Below are positions 16,109 through 28,984 of a stretch of 64,000 bases of DNA, piece by piece. The position numbers were made by a program, and so were the translations under genes. Origin of the DNA: Amaurobius ferox (lineage: Eukaryota > Arthropoda > Arachnida > Araneae > Amaurobiidae); assembly GCA_951213105.1 (NCBI GenBank), contig OX578140.1:115986653-116050652 (forward strand), read 5' to 3'. The notes beneath the pieces were generated by a model. The model made no database searches and was not told where the DNA came from. It worked only from the letters and a program-made list of their open reading frames with translations. Position 1 is the stretch's first letter, and every line of letters begins with the position of its first letter.

Positions 16109-18022
16109 ACGATTGACTATTGAAATAGAGTGAGTCTGGAATAAATTTTTGAACTGTAGAAATATATTTGTGTCTTTTTACTTGTTTTCAATTTAAAATA
16201 ATAACGACTGTCGAAATATATCATTATATATATTTTCATTTAAAGCACAAGCCGATTTTATGTCATTGAATTTCTGTAGATCCATCAAATCCATACTAAA
16301 ATTTCTAATGTGGCATCACGTGACTTTTCTTATGTAATGCAATAAATTTACTTATTTTACAGTGAAAAAACTATGTTTAAGATATACGGCACAACGTTTT
16401 TAATAATAAAATGTATATTTGGCTCTTTAACGGATGATAACATGCAAAATTATTAAGTACCAAATTGTCATATATTTCATATAACTCTAAATTGACAATT
16501 ATCAATACTAATAGTTTCCACAATAAACAATATAGTACATATATATTTTAATAACTAATTTATCAATTTTTCGTCATTTTTGTTAACTTGGTGTCATTTC
16601 TGAAATTCTAACGATTTTTTTGTCAATCTGAAGCCACATATCGCGAAATTTGCGACATTTCGCTAAATAAGTCGCAAAGTTCGCATAATTTATCACCACG
16701 CGTTAAATAAATGGAGACGGGATTTCTTATACATAAATGACTGTTATCGAGTTATTAGGTGCAAAACTAATACCAAAAATATATTTTCTAGTGAATGGGC
16801 CGAATTAGATCTACGATTATGATCGTAATATATTCTTCGTATAATATTGCATACGAAAAGTGAACATATTTCACAATATTTAATATATATATATTATGTA
16901 ATTTTTTATAAATTTGCTTAAAAATGAAATATTTAAAAAAAAACGGTTTGTGCTAATATTCTAAAATTTGCATGAATCATTTTCTACTAACGAGATACAT
17001 AAGAAATTATTATTTATGTAATATTATTGCAGGTTCTGATTTGTGATAATGTTATAAAATAGAGCCTAGTATTAATTTTATTTTCAAAAATTTGGAGGTG
17101 TTTTGAACATTTGATTAGCGTTTAAAATCTATTGGCCTCCACTATTCACTGATTGAAACTTTTGTACCAAATTTTGTTCCAAACAGTGATTCGTTCAGGC
17201 ATACATACAGGGAGGGGGGACGAAACCTCCCGACGATGATTATTTGAACCCATCGAAGACATATTATATTAATCTAGTTTCTATTTATGTGACAGCATTT
17301 AAATATACAGTGCCAATAAAATTCTTGGCCCCCTAAAGTTTTATTTGCCCTCCCCCACCCCCGGCCACAAAATTCTAAAAGAAACACTGGTCCCAAACGC
17401 TCAATAAATCGTACGATATCGTCTCCAGATCGCACAGACGCACATACACAGACATATACAAACTTTCACATACACACGCACATACATTACCTTAAAAACT
17501 CTCGATTCAGTATATGGATGCTTGAAAAGTGCTCTTTCTTGGCAAACTCGAATTTTCGACCCGGTCACAATTGTTTCCCTATACATTATACTATGTATAA
17601 AGGGAAAGTAATAAAATGTTATAACCACACCTCTATATGGATGAATGGCTTGATATGAAGAAGTCTTATTTATGCTTCTGGAAAGTAAAAATCGGCAGCG
17701 GGTGCAGTTCGCTGAAGGCGATATGATTTTAGGTGAATAACACCTTTCTTTGTGGGTGGTTTGGTAGGTGGTAAATTCTAAACCATTTCATTGCATTAAA
17801 ATACCAAAATTAAAAACCCCATTTCAAATTCAAAATATAAACATATTGAAATTATAGCCGCTTTATTTCGGAAACATTGAACCTGATACCTAATCCAATT
17901 ATACATCCTTATATAGCTTCCTAAAAGCCTACAAATTATTCCCAAACTCTTTATAATTACTTTCAATTTTCCCAACGATTTTAGACGGATACACCCCACC
18001 ATAGACCTCCAGTGAAAATTTC
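16109..18022 (+). repeat. 3' flank of gene 2 and shared dispersed repeats
   Basis: The flank up to about 16880 matches 6426-7195. A short TA run (16881-16896) occupies the site where unit 1 has the Penelope element. Bases 16897-17540 match 25245-25880 and 34812-35450, including a G-rich block near 17205 (agggaggggggacgaaacctc). The palindrome repeat ('actatgtataaagggaaag') lies at about 17545-17615. A 17640-18022 block is also repeated in units 3 and 4. No coding sequence is supported. Confidence 0.6.
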
Positions 18023-20160
18023 AAATTATTTTACTAACATATTTGGAGGCATATAAACTAAACTCAAACGATATCTCTGACGAGATTTAAGAATCATTTG
18101 AACCTATAACCTTGCCTTATGGTACTTAAATTTTACACTTCCACTTCTTCACCTTAAACCTCATCAATCATTAAACATCGTTAAAATCCCGAAGTTACTT
18201 ATTCCTTTAAAACAAAAAAAAAATATCTCCAGCTTGTTGCACCAGGCAAGAAGATTTAATCTTCCTAATTCGAAATATTTCTTGAAATCTATTTGCCACA
18301 CGATCGTCCTACTCCCACTGATGTCACAAAATCTCTTCATCTTTTCTTGGAAGGCCTTGAGTATCTCGTTGTTCGCGGTTATTCGCGATCTCACTAGTTA
18401 CGAATTTAAGGATACCTCAACAACCAACGATACATCAGGGATTTTTTAAAAGCAAGGGTCATACTTTACTTTCACAGTTGTCCTAGCGCTGTATTCCAGC
18501 AGGATAATGCTCGATTACATATGGCTCAGAATATCAAAGATATTTTCCATGTACTGAAGCTGCCGCTTCTTTGATGGTCACCACGTTCGCCTAATTTCAG
18601 CTTAACGTCCGCTTAACGTCAGATTAACGTCCGCAATCGAATACATATAAAACTAAGCAATTGGCCCATCAAGCACCTCCACCATCCACCATATATGAAC
18701 TCTAGACTCGCATAAAGGAAACCTGAGAGACCAACTCCAAAGATGTCGAGAGAACCGAATTCTGACCCCGTCACAATACTTTCCCTATATATTATACTGT
18801 GTATATAGGGAGAGTATAGAAGTATTTACATAAATTTTTAAATGTTTATGGATTTTTATCTCCACGTCTGAAAATTATTTTACTTATGTCATTTTTTTAT
18901 CATAGTTTTTTACTATTTATAAAACGGATATGGATTCTCTAGAGAATTATAAATATTGACTATCGACGAGTTTTAGATGTTTTTTTAAGAGATCATACTT
19001 AAAGACTACTTTAAATTTCAAAGATATAAAATAAATTATGTGAATTTAGTGAAAAAATATTACTGGAATTTAATATAATCACCACACTTGTGAAAACAAT
19101 GAAATAATTTCTCTTGTGGCATAAAGTTTGGTGCCACAAGAGAAATTTTGAATGAAAAAATAAACAAAGTTTTTTTTTTTCAAATTTATTTTAATGGTTT
19201 AAGAAAATATATTCTACAGCCATTTTATAATAGAAATAAGTACACGTAGGAAACAATTACTGTGTGACATTACAAAAAATTTTGGATAAACAAAAATTAT
19301 TTTTTTTTAAATATAATTGTAATAAATCAAATTAAAAGCAACTGAAAAGATTAATTTTCTGTTTATATCTAGAGAAATATGAGATTACTTTATTTCATTT
19401 AGATTGTGAGTATTCATACTTTTGTGATAATCATGCTGCATGAACCAATTTAAATAAAGTAATTAAAATACTAATGTGTAATAGCTTTAAGATCTTAATA
19501 AATAATTATAAAATCAATTACTCCATTTCAATGAAAATCCGTGCAACAAGTTTTTCACTGATCAGATGAAGGCCAATAAAGTTAAAAAGAATTGATAATA
19601 TTATATAATTTTATGTCGTTTAGTGATTATGTCTCAGTTATTGACATGAGAACCTAAGAAAATTAAATATAAAATGAATCATAATTAAATGCATAAAAAA
19701 AATCCTGTATTTTATATGAAAATAATTTTTTTTTTAGAAAAAATATTCATTAAGAATCCTTTATCGGTTATGATACTATGAAATTAATATGATATGGATC
19801 TTAAGTTGATATTACAACTTCAAAATAATGTATATATGTATATATACTGTAAATACTACATGAATTAACAATTATGCAATAAGAAGAGAAATATCAATAA
19901 AATTGAATAAATCACTTTTGTATAACACTCAATATCTCCCGATTACAATCTTTATATAGAAGCATTCTATCTATACTTTTATAGCTCCTGTAGAGGTATG
20001 TCTTCAATTTATCACTCGCGTAAAATCGTCATAAGACACAACATTCTTGATAACCATTCATAGATAGACTTAAAGTATCTATTTTTTTAGCTTCTGTAGA
20101 AGAAACTAGACTTCTAATTTTGTAGAGAACCATTCTTTTGACATCATGAACGAATTTTTA
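18023..20160 (+). repeat. Recently duplicated spacer with Tc1 relic, unit 3 copy
   Basis: Nearly base-for-base the same as 26353-28489, about 8330 bases downstream. It includes the Tc1 relic VFQQDNARLHMAQNIKDIF at about 18490-18550, the palindrome repeat at about 18767-18830, and AT-rich spacer. The 71- and 76-codon frames at 18164-18449 are conserved only because the DNA is duplicated; I find no protein family in them. Confidence 0.7.
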
Positions 20161-20176
20161 CACACAACAATTCCAC

Positions 20177-20560
20177 CCGGGCCAACGGCCGTACCGTGCT
20201 GAAAACACCGGTTCTCGTTAGATCACCGAAGTGAAGCAGCATCGGGCGCGGTTAGTACTTGGTGGGTGACCACCTCGGAACGCCGCGTGCTGTTGGCCAT
20301 CTCGGGTGCGGTATCCCCGTGGTTTGCGCGCTAGATTTGCACGCTGCCACAAATGCCGCCGTGTTCATGCGGAGTACGATCACGTTAAGCATGTGGGTCC
20401 GTAAGTCCTTCCGAGAGGTTGGTGGTAGGGGAAGGAGGGTACGGTCCCTGTGGATGCCTCCCCCACTGGGTTCCGGTCTAAATTGGGTGGCACTTCCCGG
20501 CCGTCCATACAGTTACCTTACACCTTTCTGGTAGGTCGGACGGTCTGGGTCTCAACAACA
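20177..20560 (+). mobile_element. SINE with 5S rRNA head, partial tRNA-like middle and LINE-type tail
   Basis: A 384-bp non-autonomous retroposon. Bases 20181-20297 are a nearly complete 5S rRNA sequence (GCCAACGGCC... to ...GTGCTGTTGGC). The RNA polymerase III internal control elements are recognisable (box A AGCAGCATCGGGCG at 20235-20248, box C TACTTGGTGGGTGACC at 20256-20271, which appears one base short). Next comes a stretch similar to the tRNA-derived SINE at 56914-57200 but lacking about 33 bp that would hold the B box. Last is the common tail ending in GGTCTGGGTCTCAACAACAA. The frames of 91 and 88 codons across it are spurious. Confidence 0.88.
20181..20297 (+). ncRNA. 5S rRNA-derived SINE head (pseudo-5S, 117 nt)
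   Basis: Both ends pair as in 5S rRNA (GCCAACGG with the GTTGGC end), and the GAAAACACCGG, GATCACCGAAG and GGTTAGTACTTGG landmarks are in order. It is about two bases shorter than a usual arthropod 5S gene. It is fused directly to SINE sequence, with no terminator T-run after it, so I call it a retroposon promoter and not a 5S gene. Confidence 0.85.
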
Positions 20561-20575
20561 ACACAACAATTCCAC

Positions 20576-20640
20576 CCGACCATTCAAATGGTTGCTCTTA
20601 GTCCTCGGACGAGTCGGATGGTCTGGGTTTTCGACGTTCG
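20576..20640 (+). mobile_element. Stand-alone 65-bp SINE-tail mini-element, copy a
   Basis: Runs from ccgaccattcaaatgg to ggtctgggttttcgacg, equivalent to the SINE tail only. It is flanked by exact 15-bp duplications (20561-20575, 20641-20655). See copies at 28905, 54664, 56050 and 60789. Confidence 0.8.
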
Positions 20641-20655
20641 ACACAACAATTCCAC

Positions 20656-22515
20656 TTTCCCTACAGATCAAACCCACACAAAATGCGATCCAACATCCAA
20701 AGCCAACCACTACTGAAGGCAGATACAGAAGATTCAGGTAGCTCTGGTATAGTTTGAAGTTTGAAGCTAGCAAGAACATAGCTTTGATTATACGTTTCAA
20801 AACACCCTTCACTTATTAAAATTTCACATGCAAGTTCATAATGCAGAATTTATAAATGTAATCCTCGGATGAACTACAACATTAGCATCAAAATATATAC
20901 GCAAACTTTCTCTATATTGTCAGCCATCGTGCCTTATTGCAGTCAAAGGAACCCCCACTCACATGTCGAGCTAAAAGCAACTAACACGAGCTAAAAGCAA
21001 CTAACTAAGAAAAAATATGAAAAGAAAATGGGTAGCTTTACTCTAAGAATGCTGGGAAGAATGTATGATAGAAATTTAGGATTCAACTTTTTTCATTAAA
21101 TTTTATTTTCTTTGATAATGTGTGGTAATTAGCGATGAAAACAGATTTTGACCTGGCCCCGTGGCATGTTTCGGATATTTATGCTCTCCGGTGGAGGTTT
21201 TGGAAAGGTTCTGAGAGATTCAGCCCCCGCAATTTTTTAGAAAACACCTATTTCCGTTATATATTATTCTAAAAATTCATAATCTAGCATTCAGCACTCA
21301 TTACTGTAATACTTACTGCTATTTTGTGCAAAATTCAAATCATTGTGCTCGTTAACCTTTTGCGTGAGGGTGGCACAGAGCCAATCTCTAACGAAGAACC
21401 TCTCAAAAAGACAGGTATTTGACATACCCTATCCCAAAGTGTTTGATCCCCCTTTGCACGCTTTGGCCCTGCAAAGGGGGGTCAAACTGTTTGCGATAGG
21501 GTATGTTAAATACCTGTCGTTCTGAGAGGTTCTTCGTTAGGAATTGAAGCTGTCCCACCCGTAAGCAAAAGGTTAATCTGGTGCACTGTTATTTTACGCA
21601 CTTCCATGTTAATATCTTTCGCTTTAATCCCAATAAATTTGTTATGTTGGAAATTAGTACATATTATAAGTCTGCCGGAAACACTGTAAATAATATCTTA
21701 ATGTGAACTGTAGGGGAAAATACACATTTAATTTCTTAAAGATTCGTTAATATGAAAATGTAGTTTAAAAATATTCGTTCTAACGAAATAGCATATACAT
21801 ACATAAAATCACTTCACCGAAAAAGCAAAATGAACCCAAAATCATTATAAAAGGGATTTTTTTTGGGCGTATACGATACTCTTCGAAGGTACTGTGATAC
21901 TCGCGAGATAGAGAGCGGAAGACCCAAATCTATCCGACAGATTTGTTTTTCATAATCCGAAAGGCTTTCTTCGTAATCAATCATATTGCGATCATAGTAT
22001 TTTGACCAACTACAGTGAAAAATAATAAAATAATCTGGGAATTGGAATAATCAGGTACATGGTTTGTAGATCAGTAAGAACTCATACACTACTGATTAAA
22101 AAGTGTAAAATAACTATCATCCGGAGCTTGTGACATTTTTGTTGGAATAATTTGATTATATTAAATGGACCATATCTGATGCCTTTACAGTCGATAACTT
22201 AGGCTATATATATTTGATACTGATAACAATAATACAAGTGATTCGATTGTTAAAAAATTGCAACACAGTATAACAAAGCATAATAATTATTGCCAACAGA
22301 ACTACGACTATAAATATATACATCAAATAAAAACAATGAAATTGTGATTCACGCCTAACAACAAATAAAACTTTTTACAACATGCATTGTTATACACATA
22401 GTACGGAAAATTTATAACATTTGATCTTAATCAACAGCTGGTTATAAAATCATATGAATAATAATGCACACAACATAGTTCTGAAAAGGTTTACAATAAA
22501 AACAAAATTTGCGAA
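20656..22515 (+). other. 5' spacer of BTB-Kelch gene 3
   Basis: Matches 28985-30830 almost exactly and the spacers of genes 1 and 2 more loosely. Unit 3 has an extra local duplication of 'acgagctaaaagcaactaac' near 20965-21003. It includes the piggyBac-like MITE (21352-21576). No coding sequence is supported. Confidence 0.6.
21352..21576. mobile_element. piggyBac-like palindromic MITE, copy 2
   Basis: 225 bp from TTAA (21352-21355) to TTAA (21573-21576). The termini are TTAACCTTTTGCGT and AAGCAAAAGGTTAA. The whole element folds back on itself: ctaacgaagaacctctc pairs with gagaggttcttcgttag. The TTAA target and CCTTTTGC-type ends fit piggyBac-derived MITEs. The 60-codon frame within it is spurious. 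Confidence 0.72.
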
Positions 22516-24255
22516 ATGAATTTCAGAAGAAATTTTGAGAAAGAATTTTCACATCTATTGGAACTCTCCGAAGCCAAGTTACGTACAGACGATGGTAGTG
22601 TGTTCCCCATCCACAGAGTTATATTGGCGAAGAGCAGTGAATATTTTTGCAAAATGTTCTTAGCTATTTGGGACAAAAACAAAAAACACCCAGAATTTCA
22701 TATTCCAGGAATTAGTGGCGAATGTTTGGATCAAATATTATTGTACATTTACTCAGGAAACATCGCTTTGACCGAAAGGACCTGCATTGAGCTCTTTCGT
22801 GCAGCTGATTACTTTAAGCTAAAAGACCTGTCTCAACACATCAGTGAAAATTTAAATAACTTTATAAGTTTCCAGAATTGCATACAGCTTTACTGCTGCA
22901 TTCAAAAAATCAAGCCAGGCACGTCACAGGAAATTTATAGATTTATTGTATTGCACTTTGAAGATATCGTTCATCATAGCACGTTTGAACTTGACAAACT
23001 ATCTTTGGAAGTTTTGAGTTGGTTTATTCGTAACAAGAGCCTCAGAATAACAAGTGAAAGAACTGTGTGGTTGACGATTCTCTCATGGGTGCAGAGAGAC
23101 TATTCAAACCGTCGAAAATATGTTTCTTATCTTTTAAATCACTTGGCAAGGGAAGATGTAGATAGATATCTAGCGTCCGACATAATGAAACATGATATTG
23201 TGGTAAACAATCCTTTTTGTGAGCTATTGAATAGATTTAAATCCAGAGATATTTTATCAAGCTATCTGGATATTTTGAAATGTTTTTTAAAAACTCATTT
23301 TATCCACTTGATTAGTTTCAAATACCGAACACCTTCAAGTGTAAATTTAATTGTAAAATGCCTTGAGGGCGAAAACCAAAGTGAGATACATGTCGCATAT
23401 GATGAAAAGGCCGATTTGTGGCGTAAAATAGCCGAGATCGATTCCTATCCCACGCAATTAATATCTATGGACCAATATATCTATGCAATTGATTGTTTCG
23501 GCGGCAGTTGCATCAAAATTGATTTGAGGGAAAATGAGAGGATACCCATGAATAATCCTAGGAGTCAATATTTTGAATGTGCTGTGAAAATATCAGGATC
23601 AATTTACTTTTTAATTCGCGTCCGCCGTCCTTCTATTCATCACGATTTTTACTCAAATGATCTCGAAGTTTATCATCCTGCCACTAACACATGGTCACAT
23701 ATCATCACTATGTTCAATGTATACCGCCCCATTGCCATATCCATTGACGTAAAAGTCTATGTACTTGGAATTACGCAGGATAGAAAGAAAATGATTGCTC
23801 AGGTTTATGATACCGAAGCTCTTGTATTGTCAGCTTTACCATCACCTACTATCGTTTGTCCTTATGAGTTTGCATTAGTTGCTTACCATGGGCGATTATG
23901 TTTCATTGCAGGAGCAACTAGACGCAGAGATCGAAACAAAGTAGAAATGTTCGATCCCGCGAAGAATATATGGAACCAACTACCAGATCTCCCGTGTGGA
24001 TTCTACTCAGTTGCAGCAACAGTTTTCAATGGACAATTGCTTGTTTATGGCCCCTTTGATTCAGAAATACCAAAGCTCGTTAGTTGGAACGATACCATGG
24101 AATGCTGGGATGATCTTAACGAAGTGTCCCCATTTAAAAGACTTCAGCTGTATTCTAATATGTACGCATTTTTTACTACGGATAACGAAGAATTCTTAAG
24201 AGTTATCTCCGAGGGCAACAGACATCCAAACACCAAATTAGAAAGATACATTTAA
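22516..24255 (+). CDS. BTB-BACK-Kelch protein, array copy 3 (579 aa)
   Basis: Intact single-exon gene, closest to copy 4: 19 residue differences in all, only 2 of them (A84T, K225R) before residue 290 and 17 after. BTB about 16-118, BACK about 125-225, Kelch about 280-560. Copy-3 residues include CAVKIS near 354, GATRRRDRNK near 466-475 and the YGPFDSEIPK loop (511-520). The canonical AATAAA found after genes 1 and 2 reads GATAAA here; the next AATAAA is at 24502-24507, so the transcript may be about 250 bases longer. Predicted Cullin-3 adaptor by family only. Confidence 0.88.
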   Translation: MNFRRNFEKEFSHLLELSEAKLRTDDGSVFPIHRVILAKSSEYFCKMFLAIWDKNKKHPEFHIPGISGECLDQILLYIYSGNIALTERTCIELFRAADYFKLKDLSQHISENLNNFISFQNCIQLYCCIQKIKPGTSQEIYRFIVLHFEDIVHHSTFELDKLSLEVLSWFIRNKSLRITSERTVWLTILSWVQRDYSNRRKYVSYLLNHLAREDVDRYLASDIMKHDIVVNNPFCELLNRFKSRDILSSYLDILKCFLKTHFIHLISFKYRTPSSVNLIVKCLEGENQSEIHVAYDEKADLWRKIAEIDSYPTQLISMDQYIYAIDCFGGSCIKIDLRENERIPMNNPRSQYFECAVKISGSIYFLIRVRRPSIHHDFYSNDLEVYHPATNTWSHIITMFNVYRPIAISIDVKVYVLGITQDRKKMIAQVYDTEALVLSALPSPTIVCPYEFALVAYHGRLCFIAGATRRRDRNKVEMFDPAKNIWNQLPDLPCGFYSVAATVFNGQLLVYGPFDSEIPKLVSWNDTMECWDDLNEVSPFKRLQLYSNMYAFFTTDNEEFLRVISEGNRHPNTKLERYI

Positions 24256-26352
<2,097 letters not shown>

Positions 26353-28489
26353 AAATTATTTTACTAACATATTTGGAGGCATATAAACTAAACTCAAACG
26401 ATATCTCTGACGAGATTTAAGAATCATTTGAACCTATAACCTTGCCTTATGGTACTTAAATTTTACACTTCCACTTCTTCACCTTAAACCTCATCAATCA
26501 TTAAACATCGTTAAAATCCCGAAGTTACTTATTCCTTTAAAACAAAAAAAAAATATCTCCAGCTTGTTGCACCAGGCAAGAAGATTTAATCTTCTTAATT
26601 CGAAATATTTCTTGAAATCTATTTGCCACACGATCGTCCTACTCCCACTGATGTCACAAAATCTCTTCATCTTTTCTTGGAAGGCCTTGAGTATCTCGTT
26701 GTTCGCGGTTATTCGCGATCTCACTAGTTACGAATTTAAGGATACCTCAACAACCAACGATACATCAGGGATTTTTTAAAAGCAAGGGTCATACTTTACT
26801 TTCACAGTTGTCCTAGCGCTGTATTCCAGCAGGATAATGCTCGATTACATATGGCTCAGAATATCAAAGATATTTTCCATGTACTGAAGCTGCCGCTTCT
26901 TTGATGGTCACCACGTTCGCCTAATTTCAGCTTAACGTCCGCTTAACGTCAGATTAACGTCCGCAATCGAATACATATAAAACTAAGCAATTGGCCCATC
27001 AAGCACCTCCACCATCCACCATATATGAACTCTAGACTCGCATAAAGGAAACCTGAGAGACCAACTCCAAAGATGTCGAGAGAACCGAATTCTGACCCCG
27101 TCACAATACTTTCCCTATATATTATACTGTGTATATAGGGAGAGTATAGAAGTATTTACATAAATTTTTAAATGTTTATGGATTTTTATCTCCACGTCTG
27201 AAAATTATTTTACTTATGTCATTTTTTTTATCATAGTTTTTTACTATTTATAAAACGGATATGGATTCTCTAGAGAATTATAAATATTGACTATCGACGA
27301 GTTTTAGATGTTTTGTTAAGAGATCATACTTAAAGACTACTTTAAATTTCAAAGATATAAAATAAATTATGTGAATTTAGTGAAAAAATATTACTGGAAT
27401 TTAATATAATCACCACACTTGTGAAAACAATGAAATAATTTCTCTTGTGGCATAAAGTTTGGTGCCACAAGAGAAATTTTGAATGAAAAAATAAACAAAG
27501 TTTTTTTTTTCGAATTTATTTTAATGGTTTAAGAAAATATATTCTACAGCCATTTTATAATAGAAATAAGTACACGTAGGAAACAATTACTGTGTGACAT
27601 TACAAAAAATTTTGGATAAACTAAAATTATTTTTTTTTAAATATAATTGTAATAAATCAAATTAAAAGCAACTGAAAAGATTAATTTTCTGTTTATATCT
27701 AGAGAAATATGAGATTACTTTATTTCATTTAGATTGTGAGTATTCATACTTTTGTGATAATCATGCTGCATGAACCAATTTAAATAAAGTAATTAAAATA
27801 CTAATGTGTAATAGCTTTAAGATCTTAATAAATAATTATAAAATCAATTACTCCATTTCAATGAAAATCCGTGCAACAAGTTTTTCACTGATCAGATGAA
27901 GGCCAATAAAGTTAAAAAGAATTGATAATATTATATAATTTTATGTCGTTTAGTGATTATGTCTCAGTTATTGACATGAGAACCTAAGAAAATTAAATAT
28001 AAAATGAATCATAATTAAATGCATAAAAAAAATCCTGTATTTTATATGAAAAATTTTTTTTTTTAGAAAAAATATCCATTAAGAATCCTTTATCGGTTAT
28101 GATACTATGAAATTAATATGATATGGATCTTAAGTTGATATTACAACTTCAAAATAATGTATATATGTATATATACTGTAAATACTACATGAATTAACAA
28201 TTATGCAATAAGAAGAGAAATATCAATAAAATTGAATAAATCACTTTTGTATAACACTCAATATCTCCCGATTACAATCTTTATATAGAAGCATTCTATC
28301 TATACTTTTATAGCTCCTGTAGAGGTATGTCTTCAATTTATCACTCGCGTAAAATCGTCATAAGACACAACATTCTTGATAACCATTCATAGATAGACTT
28401 AAAGTATCTATTTTTTTAGCTTCTGTAGAAGAAACTAGACTTCTAATTTTGTAGAGAACCATTCTTTTGACATCATGAACGAATTTTTA
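26353..28489 (+). repeat. Recently duplicated spacer with Tc1 relic, unit 4 copy
   Basis: Near-duplicate of 18023-20160. The Tc1 relic (VFQQDNARLHMAQN) lies at about 26820-26880 and the palindrome repeat at about 27096-27160. AT-rich spacer follows. No functional gene is seen. Confidence 0.7.
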
Positions 28490-28505
28490 CACACAACAAT
28501 TCCAC

Positions 28506-28889
28506 CCGGGCCAACGGCCGTACCGTGCTGAAAACACCGGTTCTCGTTAGATCACCGAAGTGAAGCAGCATCGGGCGCGGTTAGTACTTGGTGGGTGACC
28601 ACCTCGGAACGCCGCGTGCTGTTGGCCATCTCGGGTGCGGTATCCCCGTGGTTTGCGCGCTAGATTTGCACGCTGCCACAAATGCCGCCGTGTTCATGCG
28701 GAGTACGATCACGTTAAACATGTGGGTCCGTAAGTCCTTCCGAGAGGTTGGTGGTAGGGGAAGGAGGGTACGGTCCCTGTGGATGCCTCCCCCACTGGGT
28801 TCCGGTCTAAATTGGGTGGCACTTCCCGGCCGTCCATACAGTTACCTTACACCTTTCTGGTAGGTCGGACGGTCTGGGTCTCAACAACA
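28506..28889 (+). mobile_element. 5S/tRNA chimeric SINE, unit 4 copy
   Basis: Copy of the SINE at 20177 carried along by the duplication. The 5S-like head is 28510-28626. Target repeats acacaacaattccac are at 28491-28505 (first base shared with the unit spacing), 28890-28904 and 28970-28984. The visible difference from the unit 3 copy is a single base near 28728 (gttaaaca against gttaagca). Confidence 0.88.
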
Positions 28890-28904
28890 ACACAACAATT
28901 CCAC

Positions 28905-28969
28905 CCGACCATTCAAATGATTGCTCTTAGTCCTCGGACGAGTCGGATGGTCTGGGTTTTCGACGTTCG
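28905..28969 (+). mobile_element. Stand-alone mini-element, copy b (duplicate of copy a)
   Basis: Same 65-bp element and same flanking repeats as 20576-20640; it was copied with the unit, so it does not count as an independent insertion. Confidence 0.8.
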
Positions 28970-28984
28970 ACACAACAATTCCAC

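Larger units (their letters stand above)
20162..20655 (+). mobile_element. Two adjacent retroposon insertions sharing one target site
   Basis: The 15-bp sequence acacaacaattccac occurs three times: 20162-20176, 20561-20575 and 20641-20655. The first interval holds a 5S/tRNA chimeric SINE, the second a 65-bp mini-element. The corresponding sites in unit 2 (13171-13190) and in the partial unit (37538-37560) have only one diverged copy and no insertion. The same composite occurs at 28490-28984. Confidence 0.9.

Noticed and set aside
18164..18449. 71/76-codon frames repeated at 26494-26779
   Set aside because: Conserved only because of the recent duplication; no protein family; next to a Tc1 relic.
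20181..20297. A functional 5S rRNA gene
   Set aside because: No terminator T-run directly after it, one base missing in box C, and target duplications enclose it together with SINE sequence.
20259..20812. Frames of 86-91 codons repeated at 28588-29141
   Set aside because: They overlap the 5S-headed SINE and its flank; conservation between the two places is explained by DNA duplication.
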